A stretch of 64,000 nucleotides of DNA from Cryptomeria japonica (taxonomy: Eukaryota > Streptophyta > Pinopsida > Cupressales > Cupressaceae), in NCBI RefSeq assembly GCF_030272615.1, contig NC_081415.1, positions 367,954,667-368,018,666 on the forward strand, in the 5' to 3' direction. Shown here piece after piece: positions 21,014-32,233 of the stretch. The position numbers and the translations under genes were made by a program. Every line of letters begins with the position of its first letter. Within the stretch, counting starts at the first letter, position 1. The notes beneath the pieces were generated by a model, which was given only the letters and a program-made list of their open reading frames with translations, was not told the DNA's origin and made no database searches.

Positions 21014-24000
21014 CTATTTTGTTCTTTTATTGTGAATCTTGGGATTTAGAAAACCAAGCCCCTTGGAGCGTTCCCTTCTTGTAGTTAGCTCAGGTTGTAA
21101 AGGCTCCATGACACCTTCTTTGCGTAGTCCGAGAGGGCTTTTTCCATCATACCCAAATCTTTGTAGAATTTTGAAACCTTTGCCATAGTTCTCACAGGGT
21201 ATTATAATTTGATCATGTGTATCCTCTTTAGCGTCCTTATATAGCATTTTATATAAATTTTCTTCCTCTAGTTCGCCCCATTTTTGAAAGACGGTAGGAT
21301 CCCATTTGAGTAGCAAGATGGAGATTTGCTTATTAGGATGTGGCCTCCCATATTCCTTGGGAGAGGTCATGACTTGTCGTAAGAACATTGTTTGATTTAG
21401 AGTGTATTCTCCCATGCCTTTGTCTTGAAACTTGGCTCTAAGTTCACCTTGTTTGGATGTCGAGGGCTTTAATGACTCAAGATCAATATATGCTGAAGAA
21501 GGAGTAGCTTCACGATTGCTGGGAATGATAGTCTCAGTATGTGATCTCAAGTTATTGCAATATATGAATGGATTTGGATCACCATTGACCGTTACCTCGA
21601 CTCCATTATGAGGAAACTTAATGCACTGATGATATGTTGATGGGACTGCCCTCATTTCATGAATCCACAGACGTCCTAGCAATATGTTATACGTAAGGTC
21701 TAGATCCAGGACTTGACAAACCACATCCTTTGTGACTGGCCCTATTCTTAGTGGTAAGATGACCGTGCCCTTGGATGAACGCTCTTCATCATCATAAGCC
21801 TTAATAGTGATTTGGTTTGTAGAATTTACAGCTTTGTCAGAATATCCCAATTGTCTGATGGTGCTCAATGTACAAATATTAAGACCTGCTCCTCCATCTA
21901 TCAGGACTCGCTTTATTCGGTGTTTATGTATGAAGGCTTCAATATGTAGAGGTGCATTATGAGGCTGACTTATGGAGGCGTCATCGGCTTCTGTGAATGT
22001 GAGGGAGTGTGGAACGGATAAATATCCCACCATGGCTTGAAACTGGTCCACATTTAGATTAGTAGGGACAGCAGTATCTCTCAAGGTTTTGTCAAGGACA
22101 ACTTTATGTGCAGGAGATATACGTAAGAGCTCAAGAATAGAGATGAGTGCGGGTGTTTTCCCTAATTGCTCTACAAGGTCGTACTCAGGCTTAGTTGACG
22201 AAAGATTGGTATTCTTAGTAGAGGTACCCAGCAATGTGATCTTACCTCGACGGGTTGTAACATGACATTCAGAGGTAGATGTGGACGAAGATCCCACACC
22301 TTTTAGGACAATTTTGGGTCTTGGAGAAGAATTCTCAGGATTTTTATTTTTGATAGTAATGGTAGAAATATGATTGTCCATTGAGATGTGATTAATAGTG
22401 GAATCATAATTGTAAGATGCTCTGGTGTAATTGGCTTGATCATCTGTGACTTTGCCTTTTCCCTTGTCATGTTTTGGGAATGGTTCCTTAAACACCTCAT
22501 GCTCTTGGTTAGATGAATGTCCCTCAATCTCAATATCTCCTTTGTCAATGAGATCTTGTACAATGTTTTTCAATCGATGGCAATTACTTGTCTTGTGACC
22601 CTTGCTCTTATGAAATTCACAATATTCATCATCATTCCACCAATTCGGTTTTACCTTTGGTTCATATGGAGGAAAATCTGGGACCGTGATCACTTTGTTT
22701 GCTACAAGCTTTTTGAATACTGATTCAAGTGGTTCTCCCAATGGAGTGTACTTCCTTCGTGGTTTAGCAGTCGTTTGATTGTTCACTTGATTGTTGGTAG
22801 AACTTGATCCAGAAAAGACGAACTTTGGTCTTACTGTGTTGGCATCAACAACACCATCATTAACTGTGTTCTTGTTCTTGTTCCAAAATTTTGGTTTGTC
22901 CTTTCCTTTGAAGTCCTCTTTGTTTTCTTTGAATAGCTTGATAACTCCTTGTTCAATTAAGACCTTTTCTGTTGCTAGGCCCTTTTCAATGACATCCTTG
23001 AATGTGGACAAACAAGCTTTCCTGAGATCATAGCCAATAGCCTTGTTAACATTTTGTGTGAACATCTCCACCATTTGTTTTTGCGGGATCTCACAAGAGC
23101 ATCTGCTAGCTAAGTTTCTCCATCTTTGTAAAAATGACGCAAAAGATTCTCCTTCTTTTTGTTTAGTATTGCACAAGGTAGTAACTGAGACATCTGTTTC
23201 AATGTTGTAAGAGAAATGTTGAATGAATGCCTCTGCTAAGTCGCCCCATGACTTAATACCGGGAGGTAATTGAGAAAACCATTCCATCGCTTGATCTCCT
23301 AAGCTCTGTGGGAACAACCTCATTAAGTATGTTTCTTCTGCGGCTACCTCAATGCAAGCTGTGAAGAATTGTCTTATGTGTGCCTTGGGGTCTCCTCTCC
23401 CTCTATATTTGTCGAATTTTGGTGTTACAAAGTGCGGAGGAAACGGAGGCATTGGAATGCTCTTATCAAATGGATAAGGGCATATATCTCTCATAGTATA
23501 TGTGGGTTTTGATGTGCCCATGTCTTCCACTTTCTTTTGTAGATCTCTAATTTGTTGCTCCAAATTATTTTTGGGAGGAGATTGATTTCTTGTAGCATAC
23601 CCCATGTTTGAAACACCCATTTGAGGAGGAGCTTGTTGCATGTATGGATGATATTGATCGTAAACATGTCCATATGGAGGTCTATATTGTTGCGACATGT
23701 ATGGAGCACTTGGCATAACTTCTTGTTGAGGGACCCCATATCTGTTTTGTGTATATAAACCATATTCAATAGGCCTTTCATTTTCCATTGTGTTGCCCCC
23801 AATTTTGGCATGAGGTCTCCTTGTGTCAAAATTTTGAGGAAGTCCTTGAGTATCCATTTGTCTTGGTTGACCCATATCTTGAGCATGTGTTTGAGCATAA
23901 GGCCTCCATGATGGTCTTTGAGTGTAAGTATCATGCATTTGAGCTTGTGTATGTGGGATTGCTGGTTTCTGAAGCAAAACTGATGGTGACTCCGGCATCA

Positions 24001-24421
24001 TATTATTTGGTCCTCCACTATTAGGTTGAGTTTGTTGTGAAGGTCTACTTTCCATATGTTGAGATAAGTCAAAATCATGTGGTATTTTAGCTCCACTTTG
24101 TGCCATCATGTTTAGGAAATATTGATGATCTCTCCTCATTATCTCTTCAACCAATCTATTGAATTGAGGATCCATTATAGATTCTTGTATGTCTGCTGAT
24201 AGTATTGAAGAATTGTCAACATTGTCATTGTGTGTAGCATTGTTGTTTATAGCGTTTGCGCTTTCCACATTTGGATTGTGTCTATAAACATTCATGTCTG
24301 GTAATGTAGTGTGCTCAGGATTGTAGAAGACATCATTGTCATACTCATAAGAACTCATGTTTACGGATTCTTGAGCTTCTTTGACTATTCTCCTAGATTT
24401 TTGAAGACGGGTTTCAACCAT
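21014..24421 (-). CDS. Element D gag-protease polyprotein with G-patch
   Basis: 1135 codons from ATG at 24421 to TAG at 21014, no internal stop. The N-terminal third is Gln/Pro/Asn-rich. The gag core is at about residues 330-480 (WFSQLPPGIKSWGDLAEAF near 385; SFASFLQRWRNLASRC). A CX2HX3GHX4C zinc motif (CEFHKSKGHKTSNC) lies near 604. The aspartic protease (VLIDGGAGLNICTL near 842; NILLGRLWIHEM) uses DGG in place of DTG or DSG, usual for Tat-type elements. A G-patch-like segment (FGYDGKSPLGLRKEG, KGLGF) lies near 1095-1130. It forms the capsid-like particle and processes the polyprotein. The linker frame continues in phase after the stop codon. Confidence 0.9.
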   Translation of the reverse strand: MVETRLQKSRRIVKEAQESVNMSSYEYDNDVFYNPEHTTLPDMNVYRHNPNVESANAINNNATHNDNVDNSSILSADIQESIMDPQFNRLVEEIMRRDHQYFLNMMAQSGAKIPHDFDLSQHMESRPSQQTQPNSGGPNNMMPESPSVLLQKPAIPHTQAQMHDTYTQRPSWRPYAQTHAQDMGQPRQMDTQGLPQNFDTRRPHAKIGGNTMENERPIEYGLYTQNRYGVPQQEVMPSAPYMSQQYRPPYGHVYDQYHPYMQQAPPQMGVSNMGYATRNQSPPKNNLEQQIRDLQKKVEDMGTSKPTYTMRDICPYPFDKSIPMPPFPPHFVTPKFDKYRGRGDPKAHIRQFFTACIEVAAEETYLMRLFPQSLGDQAMEWFSQLPPGIKSWGDLAEAFIQHFSYNIETDVSVTTLCNTKQKEGESFASFLQRWRNLASRCSCEIPQKQMVEMFTQNVNKAIGYDLRKACLSTFKDVIEKGLATEKVLIEQGVIKLFKENKEDFKGKDKPKFWNKNKNTVNDGVVDANTVRPKFVFSGSSSTNNQVNNQTTAKPRRKYTPLGEPLESVFKKLVANKVITVPDFPPYEPKVKPNWWNDDEYCEFHKSKGHKTSNCHRLKNIVQDLIDKGDIEIEGHSSNQEHEVFKEPFPKHDKGKGKVTDDQANYTRASYNYDSTINHISMDNHISTITIKNKNPENSSPRPKIVLKGVGSSSTSTSECHVTTRRGKITLLGTSTKNTNLSSTKPEYDLVEQLGKTPALISILELLRISPAHKVVLDKTLRDTAVPTNLNVDQFQAMVGYLSVPHSLTFTEADDASISQPHNAPLHIEAFIHKHRIKRVLIDGGAGLNICTLSTIRQLGYSDKAVNSTNQITIKAYDDEERSSKGTVILPLRIGPVTKDVVCQVLDLDLTYNILLGRLWIHEMRAVPSTYHQCIKFPHNGVEVTVNGDPNPFIYCNNLRSHTETIIPSNREATPSSAYIDLESLKPSTSKQGELRAKFQDKGMGEYTLNQTMFLRQVMTSPKEYGRPHPNKQISILLLKWDPTVFQKWGELEEENLYKMLYKDAKEDTHDQIIIPCENYGKGFKILQRFGYDGKSPLGLRKEGVMEPLQPELTTRRERSKGLGFLNPKIHNKRTK

Positions 24422-24911
24422 GAACTAGGTGTTTGGCAATATGTGAGAGACTAGATGGAAAATGACAAGAGTATGGAAGACCAAGAGTTGTATGGAGTGT
24501 AAATGAATCTTGAGGTGTACTTGCAATGTCCAAAGTATAAGACCAAGTATGTAAGTAGTAGAGTAGGTGTGACTTCCAAAGAGAGGATAGTTTCTCTTGA
24601 TGAGGTAAGCTGACCTTGACTCTAAGTAAGACCAAATGAGACCCAAAGGTAAGAAACCTTGATGAGGGACCACTTAGCAAAGTGTTGTTGTATGTAGTGT
24701 GTTGACAAAGTATGATGAGGACAAGCAAGTGACCTTTTGACTCAAGTTTAGACAAGTATGAATGTAAAATGAGATGTGAAGCAATGATGGACTATGTGAG
24801 ACCCAAAGACAGGTTGAATGCTAGATGAAATCTGAAGAGACAACCTAGGAAGCTCAAGTATGCCGAAACTGATTTCTTTTGTTTGTTTGACTGTTAAAAT
24901 TTTCAAATCCT

Positions 24912-25190
24912 GACACAGACGCCTCTGTATACTTCACAGACGCGGTTTTAAGACACAGACGCTACTCTGTTTAACGCAGACGTGATTCTAAGATTTTCCT
25001 ATTGATGTTTGCCGGGACTGTAACAGTTTTTTGCAATTGTGGACACAGACGCGCCTGTATACTTCACAGACGCGATTCCCAGACACAGACGTGTCTCTGT
25101 TCGACACAGACGCTATTCTGTACTTCACAGACGTGTTTATCTGACACAGACGCGGTTTGAACAGACACAGACGCGTTTCTGTAACCTTCA
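24912..25190 (-). repeat. GCGTCTGTGT array 1 in element D leader
   Basis: On the plus strand this is ACACAGACGCGNCTGT-type copies at about 24913, 24955, 25043, 25063, 25082, 25106, 25144 and 25166; on the minus strand (gag sense) it reads GCGTCTGTGT. Confidence 0.8.
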
Positions 25191-26295
25191 TGCAATCTTT
25201 CCTATCTGTGAAGTTGTTTTGTTGTGACCAAATCTGATTGTTCGACTGTTTTTCGTGACAAGAGGACACAGTGCTGATGACTCAATGTTTGCTAGTGTTT
25301 AGACTCCAAAATGACTCCAAGAAAGTGTGTTGTTTGATGTAAAAAGTTTTTGCATACACTTGAAGACACAAAAGACACAATGTTTTGCTGTTTTGTCTTT
25401 GAGTGTTTGAATGTTTATCATAAGTCAAGCACAATTCTTATGGCTGGCCAAGACAATAGTTGTTGATCCCACATGGGGTTTTACCCCCGAGGCTACGCTA
25501 TTCAGAGTGGATACTTAGATGCTTGACCTCACTGGCTCCACCCTCGGCACTCACTTCTCGGGTCAGCCAAGCATCAGTCCCCATGAAAACTCCCCATGGC
25601 GAACTTTGTATCTCTACTAAGAACCGTATGTGTGTGGGCCGCTACCAGAGGTCCGACCTCCTGCCCCAACAACTAGAAGGATTTGGGCCTCTAAAACAAA
25701 ATGGTGCTAGTAAGGGCATCCGCTCGTGTGGCCATACATGCGGCACTTTCAGCTCTGTAAATACAGAAGGCTCCCAGCCGGTAGGGGTTACGCCCTACAA
25801 ATGATCAAATAAATTTGATCAAACGGGTTTATGGGGAGACATAGTGTCGGTATGAACTAATCAGCACACGTTATTCATAGTTTTCACCATGAATACATTT
25901 GATTATAGTGGTTTGGATGAGGTGGGTTTTCCTCGCTACCACTTGGGTCGTTCTCTTCTCACTAGTAGTCCTAATGACCACACGGGAAGACAGGCCCTCT
26001 AAAGAGTAAACAAAAAGAGCCTATTGCTCAAGACACAAAAGACAATGATTCAATTTTAGTGCACCAATTGAAGTGTTTGCTAAGCTATGAAACAAGGCAC
26101 ATAATAAAAATTACAAAACCCTAGCTAAGGCCCTGCAACAAAATTGTTAGTAGTTTGGGTTGTTTCAAATGATAACCCCTTCCTGCAAGCACACAAGTTA
26201 GGTAAATTTTTAGAAAACCCAAAAAGACTTTGTGAAAAGGGGCCTTCAACAAAAACGTATTTGTCTCCAAAGCAAGCTGCACAAATCAGGTTAGC

Positions 26296-26565
26296 TAGAT
26301 CTGCACAGACGCTGTTATACCAGACACAGACGCGTCTGTCCGACACAGACGCGGTTTTGTAGTTCACAGACGCGGCCACAGAACACATACACTTCTTTCG
26401 GCTACAGACGTGATAAGATGATGCGCAGACGCGATTCGGAATCACAGATGCATCTTTCGGAAACCTACAAAAATAGAAAATGACAGAAACACAGACGCGA
26501 TCCAAGATATCGCAGACGCCTCTGAAATACAAAAACGCGATCCGAACACTCACAGACGCGGAAAA
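26296..26565 (-). repeat. GCGTCTGTGT array 2 in element D leader
   Basis: About ten copies of CACAGACGC on the plus strand, for example near 26326, 26343, 26366, 26427 and 26490. Confidence 0.8.
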
Positions 26566-26654
26566 AACCTAAAATGTCATCGAAATCGTCCGATCTGCAA
26601 CTTCAAAAATGCAAAATCTGCAACAAAAATGTTAAATGCAAAGGGACAAGAGAC

Positions 26655-26672
26655 CCACCGGGCGTGCCAAAA
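26655..26672 (-). promoter_or_regulatory. Element D primer binding site
   Basis: The minus strand reads TTTTGGCACGCCCGGTGG immediately after the 5' LTR. Its position and TGG start fit a PBS; I do not assign the tRNA. Confidence 0.65.
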
Positions 26673-27457
26673 TGTATATGGTGAAAATGGATAACAATAA
26701 ACAATAATATTGAAAGACTAAAATGGATTCAACCACTAAACCCTAGCCTAACAACAACAAAGATCCACCATAACATATGAAGATAACCTAAGACAATGCA
26801 AATAACTCAAAATCACAAAGATTATACCATCACATGTCCACTAGGGTTTTGATCTCCATTCTTCCTATCTCCATTGATCTTGCTTGATATACTTGCTCTC
26901 AGATTTTTGTATGCACAAGAGCTCAACAAAGAACGAAATGTGGTTGCAAGTAGAATTGTAGTCTAGTCAATTGATCAAGTAGTTAGGCATGTCTCATTAG
27001 GGATTAGGGTTTGACAATGAAGAAAGCATCTCCTTAAATAGAAGACACAATAAGAAATGGAGGGTTAAGATTGAGAGGTGTAAAAAGAGAGGTCGGCTAG
27101 GATTAGAGGGTAGGTAAAAGAAATACCAAAATAATGAAAGAGGTAGGTAGTGTAGGAATTAAGAGATGAATGACGTGTCATAGGTGGAAAAGGTTAATGA
27201 ATTAATTAAATAAATAAAGATTTATTTAATTAATAGAAGAAGTAGGACAATTAAATAAATAAAATATTTATTTAATTTAGGAAAGGGATAATTTAAATAA
27301 ATAAATGTATTTATTTAAATGAGAAATAAGGCTAGAAGAGGATAAATGAATTAATTAAATAAATAAAAATTTATTTAATTAATAGAAGAATTAGGCTTAG
27401 ATAATTAAATAAATAAAATATTTATTTAATTAGACATGACAATTTTAGGTGTCTACA
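26673..27457 (-). repeat. Element D 5' LTR
   Basis: 785 bp, identical to 11417-12201 except for two bases. It contains the same five AT hairpins and, read on the minus strand, drives gag-pol. Confidence 0.92.
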
Positions 27458-27462
27458 GTTGC
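27458..27462. repeat. Target-site duplication of element D, right
   Basis: GTTGC, identical to 11412-11416. Confidence 0.9.
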
Positions 27463-30400
27463 TATCAAGGAAGATGTGTCAGACAAGAAGGCTCGTGTCT
27501 CCTAGTTTGATAATTCCAATGAGTGGATTATTGATAGTGGCTATTCTCACCATATGACTGGTGACCAGAGCAAGTTTCTATCCTTGGAAGAGTATGATGG
27601 TGGTGTGGTTCACTTTGGTAATGATGCACCATGCATGGTCAAAGGCAGAGGGTCCATCCCTCTGAATGGAAAGAGTAGTGCTGACAATGTGTATTGGACT
27701 GATGGTCTTAGACACAACCTTCTGAGTGTTGCCCAGCTGAATGATAGTGGTCTCGCTTTGGAATTCAAGAATGGTGAATTGGTGGCCACCAGCATGTAGA
27801 CCAAAGTCAACCTATTTCAGTTGAATGCAAATATAAGTACATGTCTTATGGCTAAATTTGATGATAGCTGTATATGGCATTAGAGACTTTGTCATGTAAA
27901 CTTTGATAACATTGTGAAGGGCAGTAAGATCAAGGTAGTTAGAGGGTTGCCGGTGCTAAGCAAACAAGATAATACCTTGTGCAGAGAATATCAATTGGGG
28001 AAAATGTCTTCCTCAACCTTTAAAGGTAAACCTTTCAAAGCTGACAATTTGCTTGATCTTGTGCATACTGATTTGTGTGGTCCTATAAAAACTAGGAGTG
28101 TGCAGGGTGATAGGTACTTCATGATTCTCACTGATGACTGCTCAAGAATGATGTGGGTCACATTATTGAAAGATAAGTCTAAAGCTTTTGTAAAGTTCAA
28201 AGCTTTCAGAGCATTAGTGGAGAAGTAAAGCAGTAAAAGGATCAAGTGCCTGAGAACTGATCAAGGAGGGGAATTCACTTCCAGTGAATTCAACAAGTAC
28301 TGTGAAGAACATGGCATCAAGAGGCAACTGTCTACCCCCCGGACTCCATAGCAGAATAGCCTAGCAGAGAGGAATAATCGGACTGTGGTTGAAGCAGCTA
28401 GAACTATGTTGATTGAAGGAAAGGTAGCCCACACCTTTTGGAGAGAAGCAGTGAGCACTGCAGTCTACACAATGAACCGGGTACTCATCAAGAAAGGTAA
28501 GGATAAAACTCCTTATGAGGATTGGACCAGTAAGACACCTATGGCTAGCTACTTTAGGGTGTTTGGTAGCAAATGTTACATCAAGAGGAGTGAACACCAT
28601 AGCAAATTTGATGCAAAATGTGATGAGGGGATATTCCTAGGGTATTCCACCAAGAGCAAAGATGTCAAGTGTTTCAATAATAGGACTCAAAGAATTATGG
28701 AAAGCATCAATGTAAGAGTTGATGAAACCTTTGAGAAAACTAAGGAAACCAGGAGTGAGCAAGCAGTAAATGAACCGGTTGTAACCTTTTGGGAACCGGT
28801 TGTCAGTCAACCAAGTACTAGTAACAGTGTTCCTACATTGGTAGATGTAGATGTTGAAACTGATGGAGATGAGGATGAAGAAGAAAAGCAAGAGGAATCT
28901 ATCAAGACTATTCCTCGATGTGTCAAGCTGAATCATGATCCTAAGCAAATCATAGGAGATAAGGATGTAGGAATCCTTACAAGAAGAAAGGTCAGAGAAA
29001 ACTCATGTATGATCTCTAAATTTGAGCCTAAATCATTCAAAGAGGCACATAAAGATGAAGACTAGATCAAGGCAATGGAAGAGGAACTTGACCAGATAGA
29101 GAAAAATGGTGCATGGTCTTTGGTACACAGACCGGAGCATAAAAATGTCATTAGTACCAAATCGATTTTCAGAAATAAGCTGAATGAGGATGGCATGATG
29201 ATTAGAAACAAAGCCAAACTGGTGTACAAAGGATATGCCCAAGAAGAAGGAGAAGACTATGGAGAAACCTTTTCTCCTGTAGCCAGATTGGAAGGAGTTC
29301 ATATTCTTCTTGCATATGCAGCTTTTAAAGGATTCAAAGTATATCAAATGGATGTAAAATCTGCATTCCTAAATGGCGTACTTGAAGAGGAAGTGTATAT
29401 AGAGCAACTAGATGGGTTTTCCTTATCTAAAGATAGTGACATGGTGTGTTGGCTACATAAAGCCTTATATGGTCTAAAGCAGGCACCTAGAGCATGGTAT
29501 GAATGCCTGCATTCCCATCTTGTGAAGATTGCATTTGAGAGAACAAGTGAAGATAGAAATATCTACTTGAAGTCTGAAGGAGATCAGATCCTGATCTATG
29601 AGGTATTTGTTGATGACATTATCTTTGGTGGAGATGACAAGATGAGTCATGAGTTTGCAGATGAGATGAAGAAAGAGTTTGAGATGTCACTCATAGGGGA
29701 GATTAAGTTCTTCATTGGACTCCAGATCCAGCAGATGAAAGATGGAATCTTTATCACTCAGTCCAAGTATGTCAAAGAGGTGTTGAAGACCTTTGGCATG
29801 GAAGATAGAAAACCGGTTGGTACACCGATGGTGACCGGTTGTAAATTATCCAAAGAGGATGACTCAACATTGGTTGATGAGAAGGAATATCGATCAATGA
29901 TTGGTAAGTTGCATTATGTAGTGCATAGCAGACCAGATATTGCACATGCAACTGGCATTATTGCAACGTTCCAGAAAAGCCCAAGAGAATCCCACTTGGT
30001 TGCAGTCAAGTGGATTGTTAGGTATCTGAAGGGAACTATTGATTATGGATTGTGGTATCCATATAGAAAGGACTTCAACTTGAAAGTATTCACAGATGTT
30101 GATTGGGCAGGTAATGTAGATGACCAAAAGAGCACAACTGGTGGTGCATTCTTTCTCGGTGGTAGACTAGTCTAATGGATGAGTAAGAAGAAGAGTTGTA
30201 TCTCTCAGTCTACAATGGAAGCAGAGTATGTTGTAGCTTTCATGAACTGCACTCAGACAATTTGGATGAAGCATGTATTAAATGGATTCAAAGTTCCTGT
30301 ATCTGAACCGGTAAGTATATTTTGTGACAATACTAGTGCAATTAACATCTCCAAGAATCCAGTTTTACATTCAAGAACCAAGCACTTTGAGCTTAAGTAT

Positions 30401-30559
30401 CATTTCTTGAGGGAAAAGGTTCAGACCAAAGAGATTACACTGGAACACATTTCTAGTAAGGAGCAATTAGTAGACATATTCACCAAGCCTCTCCCAAAGG
30501 CTACATTTATGTACTTGAGAGGTGAATTAGGGGTGCTGCCCCTTCAAGAAGTAAACTAG
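27458..30559 (+). pseudogene. Copia protease-integrase-RT-RNase H, rest of element C gag-pol
   Basis: Continues the reading broken at 11416. Protease (IDSGYSHHMTGD near 27535), integrase (HTDLCGP near 28065, GEFTSSEFN near 28270), RT ([10 protein letters not shown] near 29350, [11 protein letters not shown] near 29470, VDDIIFGG near 29610) and RNase H (STTGGAFF near 30130, VDIFTKPLPKA near 30475) are in order and nearly full length. Stops at about 27797 (TAG), 27879 (TAG), 28226 (TAA), 28350 (TAG), 29062 (TAG) and 30173 (TAA) break it; most equal Gln or Trp codons after one transition. The frame is otherwise conserved, so inactivation was mainly by point mutation. Confidence 0.88.
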
Positions 30560-30750
30560 AGGTATATGCTCCACATCAGTCAAGTACTGCATAGTCAAAT
30601 TTTTTTCTTCAGGATTGATGTGTTGAAGGATGCTACTCCTCAGGGGGGGCAGCATAATGGAACAGGGAAGCTTGTGCCTCCACTTTGGCATTGTTGTCAA
30701 AGGGGGAGAAGAAGTGAAGCAGAGAGATATCTTTGTATATTGCCATCAAT

Positions 30751-30765
30751 TCCAAAGGGGGAGAT
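30751..30765 (+). promoter_or_regulatory. Element C polypurine tract
   Basis: CCAAAGGGGGAGAT directly before the 3' LTR start TGTTGGCATT. Confidence 0.85.
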
Positions 30766-32233
30766 TGTTGGCATTATGTGAACTGGTATGAGAATATAAT
30801 GACATTGTATGTTGTCATTGATGTCAATATGTTGAAGAGAAGAGAACCGGTATAACACTGTGAACAGACATTTGTGCCAAAGTGAAGCGGTGTGTCTATT
30901 TAAGGTGAACTGACATGTGGTTATGGGAACCGGCACATGGAAGCTTTGTATGACTACTGTTTGGTAGTCTCAACTTTAGGGTTTCCAGTTTAAGTGCTTC
31001 AAGCCTGTGTGGGTCAACCGGTGACTTTGTGTGATAAGTTAGCATTGTAACGAAGAACAGATCATGTTGCCACATCAACCTTGTGTGTATGAAGGATCTT
31101 TCATGAAAGGAGATTGTTCCCATCTACCTTAGGAATGTGTGAAGCCTGTAAACGGTGATAACGCGTGATGGGTTATCAGCTGCCATGAAATCGATGGAAA
31201 ACAAACGATGGAGAATGTCTTGAGATTGGATCAAGATTGTTGCATTTAATGCAATATGCTCAACGGTTAGGATTGAACCATTTGAATTCCTTAAGCTAAT
31301 AGGTTTAGGGTTTAGGGTTTATGCTACCGAACTATCTGTTTCTTATAAGGTCGATGTTTTGTTTCTTTCTTAGGTTGCTGGAAAAAGTTGTATGTGTGTA
31401 TCCAAGTGAAGAGATACACGATTCTTGGTAGACTAGAAGAGAGAAGTGATACATGTAGAGTGTAAGTGCAAAAGGTGAAGAGGAGCTAAAGTGGATCTAC
31501 ATTGGCATTGAGTGTTGTTACCATATCATTGTAATACCTATTGATCTCTAACCACTTCAACAGTTGGGAAATCCCTTAACAGGGTAGCTTTAACCGGCTT
31601 TCTGTAAATCCTTTAACAGGGTGACTCAAAACCATTGAGTTCTTGAAATCCTCTAATAAGGTAACCTTTAACAGGGTTTAACCCTTAACAGGGTATTCTA
31701 CCCATCCCTTAACTAGGTGATCCCTAATAGGATCGGTTCCTAATAGAACTTGTTGTATCAGTCCTTAACCGGACAAGGCTTCTAACAGAGTGGACTTCTA
31801 AAGAGTTCAAAAATAGCTTGTGGGTATTCATCCCCACCGTGGTTTTTCCCAGTTGGGTTTCTAGGTGAAAAATATGTGTGTCATATGTGATGTCCTTTTC
31901 ATGTGATGCTATGTTGTTTTCTATCAAGAGGTGAATCATGTTGATCTAGCTATTTATATATATATCTTTGATGATAGATTACCTTCTCATGCACTAAGGT
32001 GAAATGGAATGAATTATTAGACTGTATGAAAAGATAAGTGTCAACCAGTTTATGCTTCTCTCAGCTATTCTGGGTTTTGCCGGTTGTACTCTATTCAAAA
32101 CCAGTGTTACTGTTTGTATTCCTACACACAATGTCTACTAACAAACTGGTTTTGGATTGTGTTTTTGTCTGTACTGATTCACCCCCCCCTCTCAGTACCA
32201 GTTTGGTACTATCTATTCATCATTGAGTTATCA
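30766..32233 (+). repeat. Element C 3' LTR
   Basis: 1468 bp, starts TGTTGGCATTATGTGAAC and ends GAGTTATCA. It contains the CCCTTAACAGGG-type repeat array (about 31565-31800, with one more unit than the 5' LTR), the conserved copia block near 31840, and the C-rich end near 32180. Confidence 0.85.

Larger units (their letters stand above)
24422..26654 (-). other. Element D leader between PBS and gag
   Basis: A 2.2-kb stretch with no supported gene. It contains two arrays of the decamer ACACAGACGC (24912-25190 and 26296-26565), which is the complement of the GCGTYTGTGT motif in the PMD intron. Between them is a GC-richer block (25450-25800). Long leaders are usual in Tat/Ogre elements. Confidence 0.6.
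11417..27457 (-). mobile_element. Element D: young 16-kb Ty3/gypsy (Tat/Ogre-type) retrotransposon with antisense PMD gene
   Basis: 16041 bp, flanked by the perfect TSD GTTGC, with two 785-bp LTRs (11417-12201 and 26673-27457) that differ at two sites by eye, so the insertion is recent. On the minus strand the order is 5' LTR, PBS, a 2.2-kb leader, gag-protease-G-patch, acidic linker, RT-RNase H-second RNase H-integrase, a 4.7-kb extra region, PPT and 3' LTR. The second (archaeal-type) RNase H, the DGGAG protease and the long extra region match the Tat/Ogre lineage. The extra region carries a plant mobile domain gene on the plus strand. Confidence 0.92.
8942..32233 (+). mobile_element. Element C: Ty1/copia LTR retrotransposon
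   Basis: LTRs at 8942-10371 and 30766-32233 (both TGTTGGCATTATGTGAAC ... TTATCA), an initiator tRNA-Met type PBS, gag-pol, and a PPT. Element D is inserted in gag at 11417. Without D the length is about 7.2 kb, normal for a full-length copia. The two LTRs differ at many positions (roughly one in ten by eye), so C is old compared with D. Gag-pol has several stops and is inactive. Confidence 0.85.

Noticed and set aside
24425-24755. Minus frames just upstream of D gag
   Set aside because: Part of the untranslated leader; composition is unlike gag and there is no continuity with it.
30896-31123. Minus frames in element C LTRs (also 9000-9299)
   Set aside because: Same frame in both LTR copies, without coding motifs; LTR sequence only.
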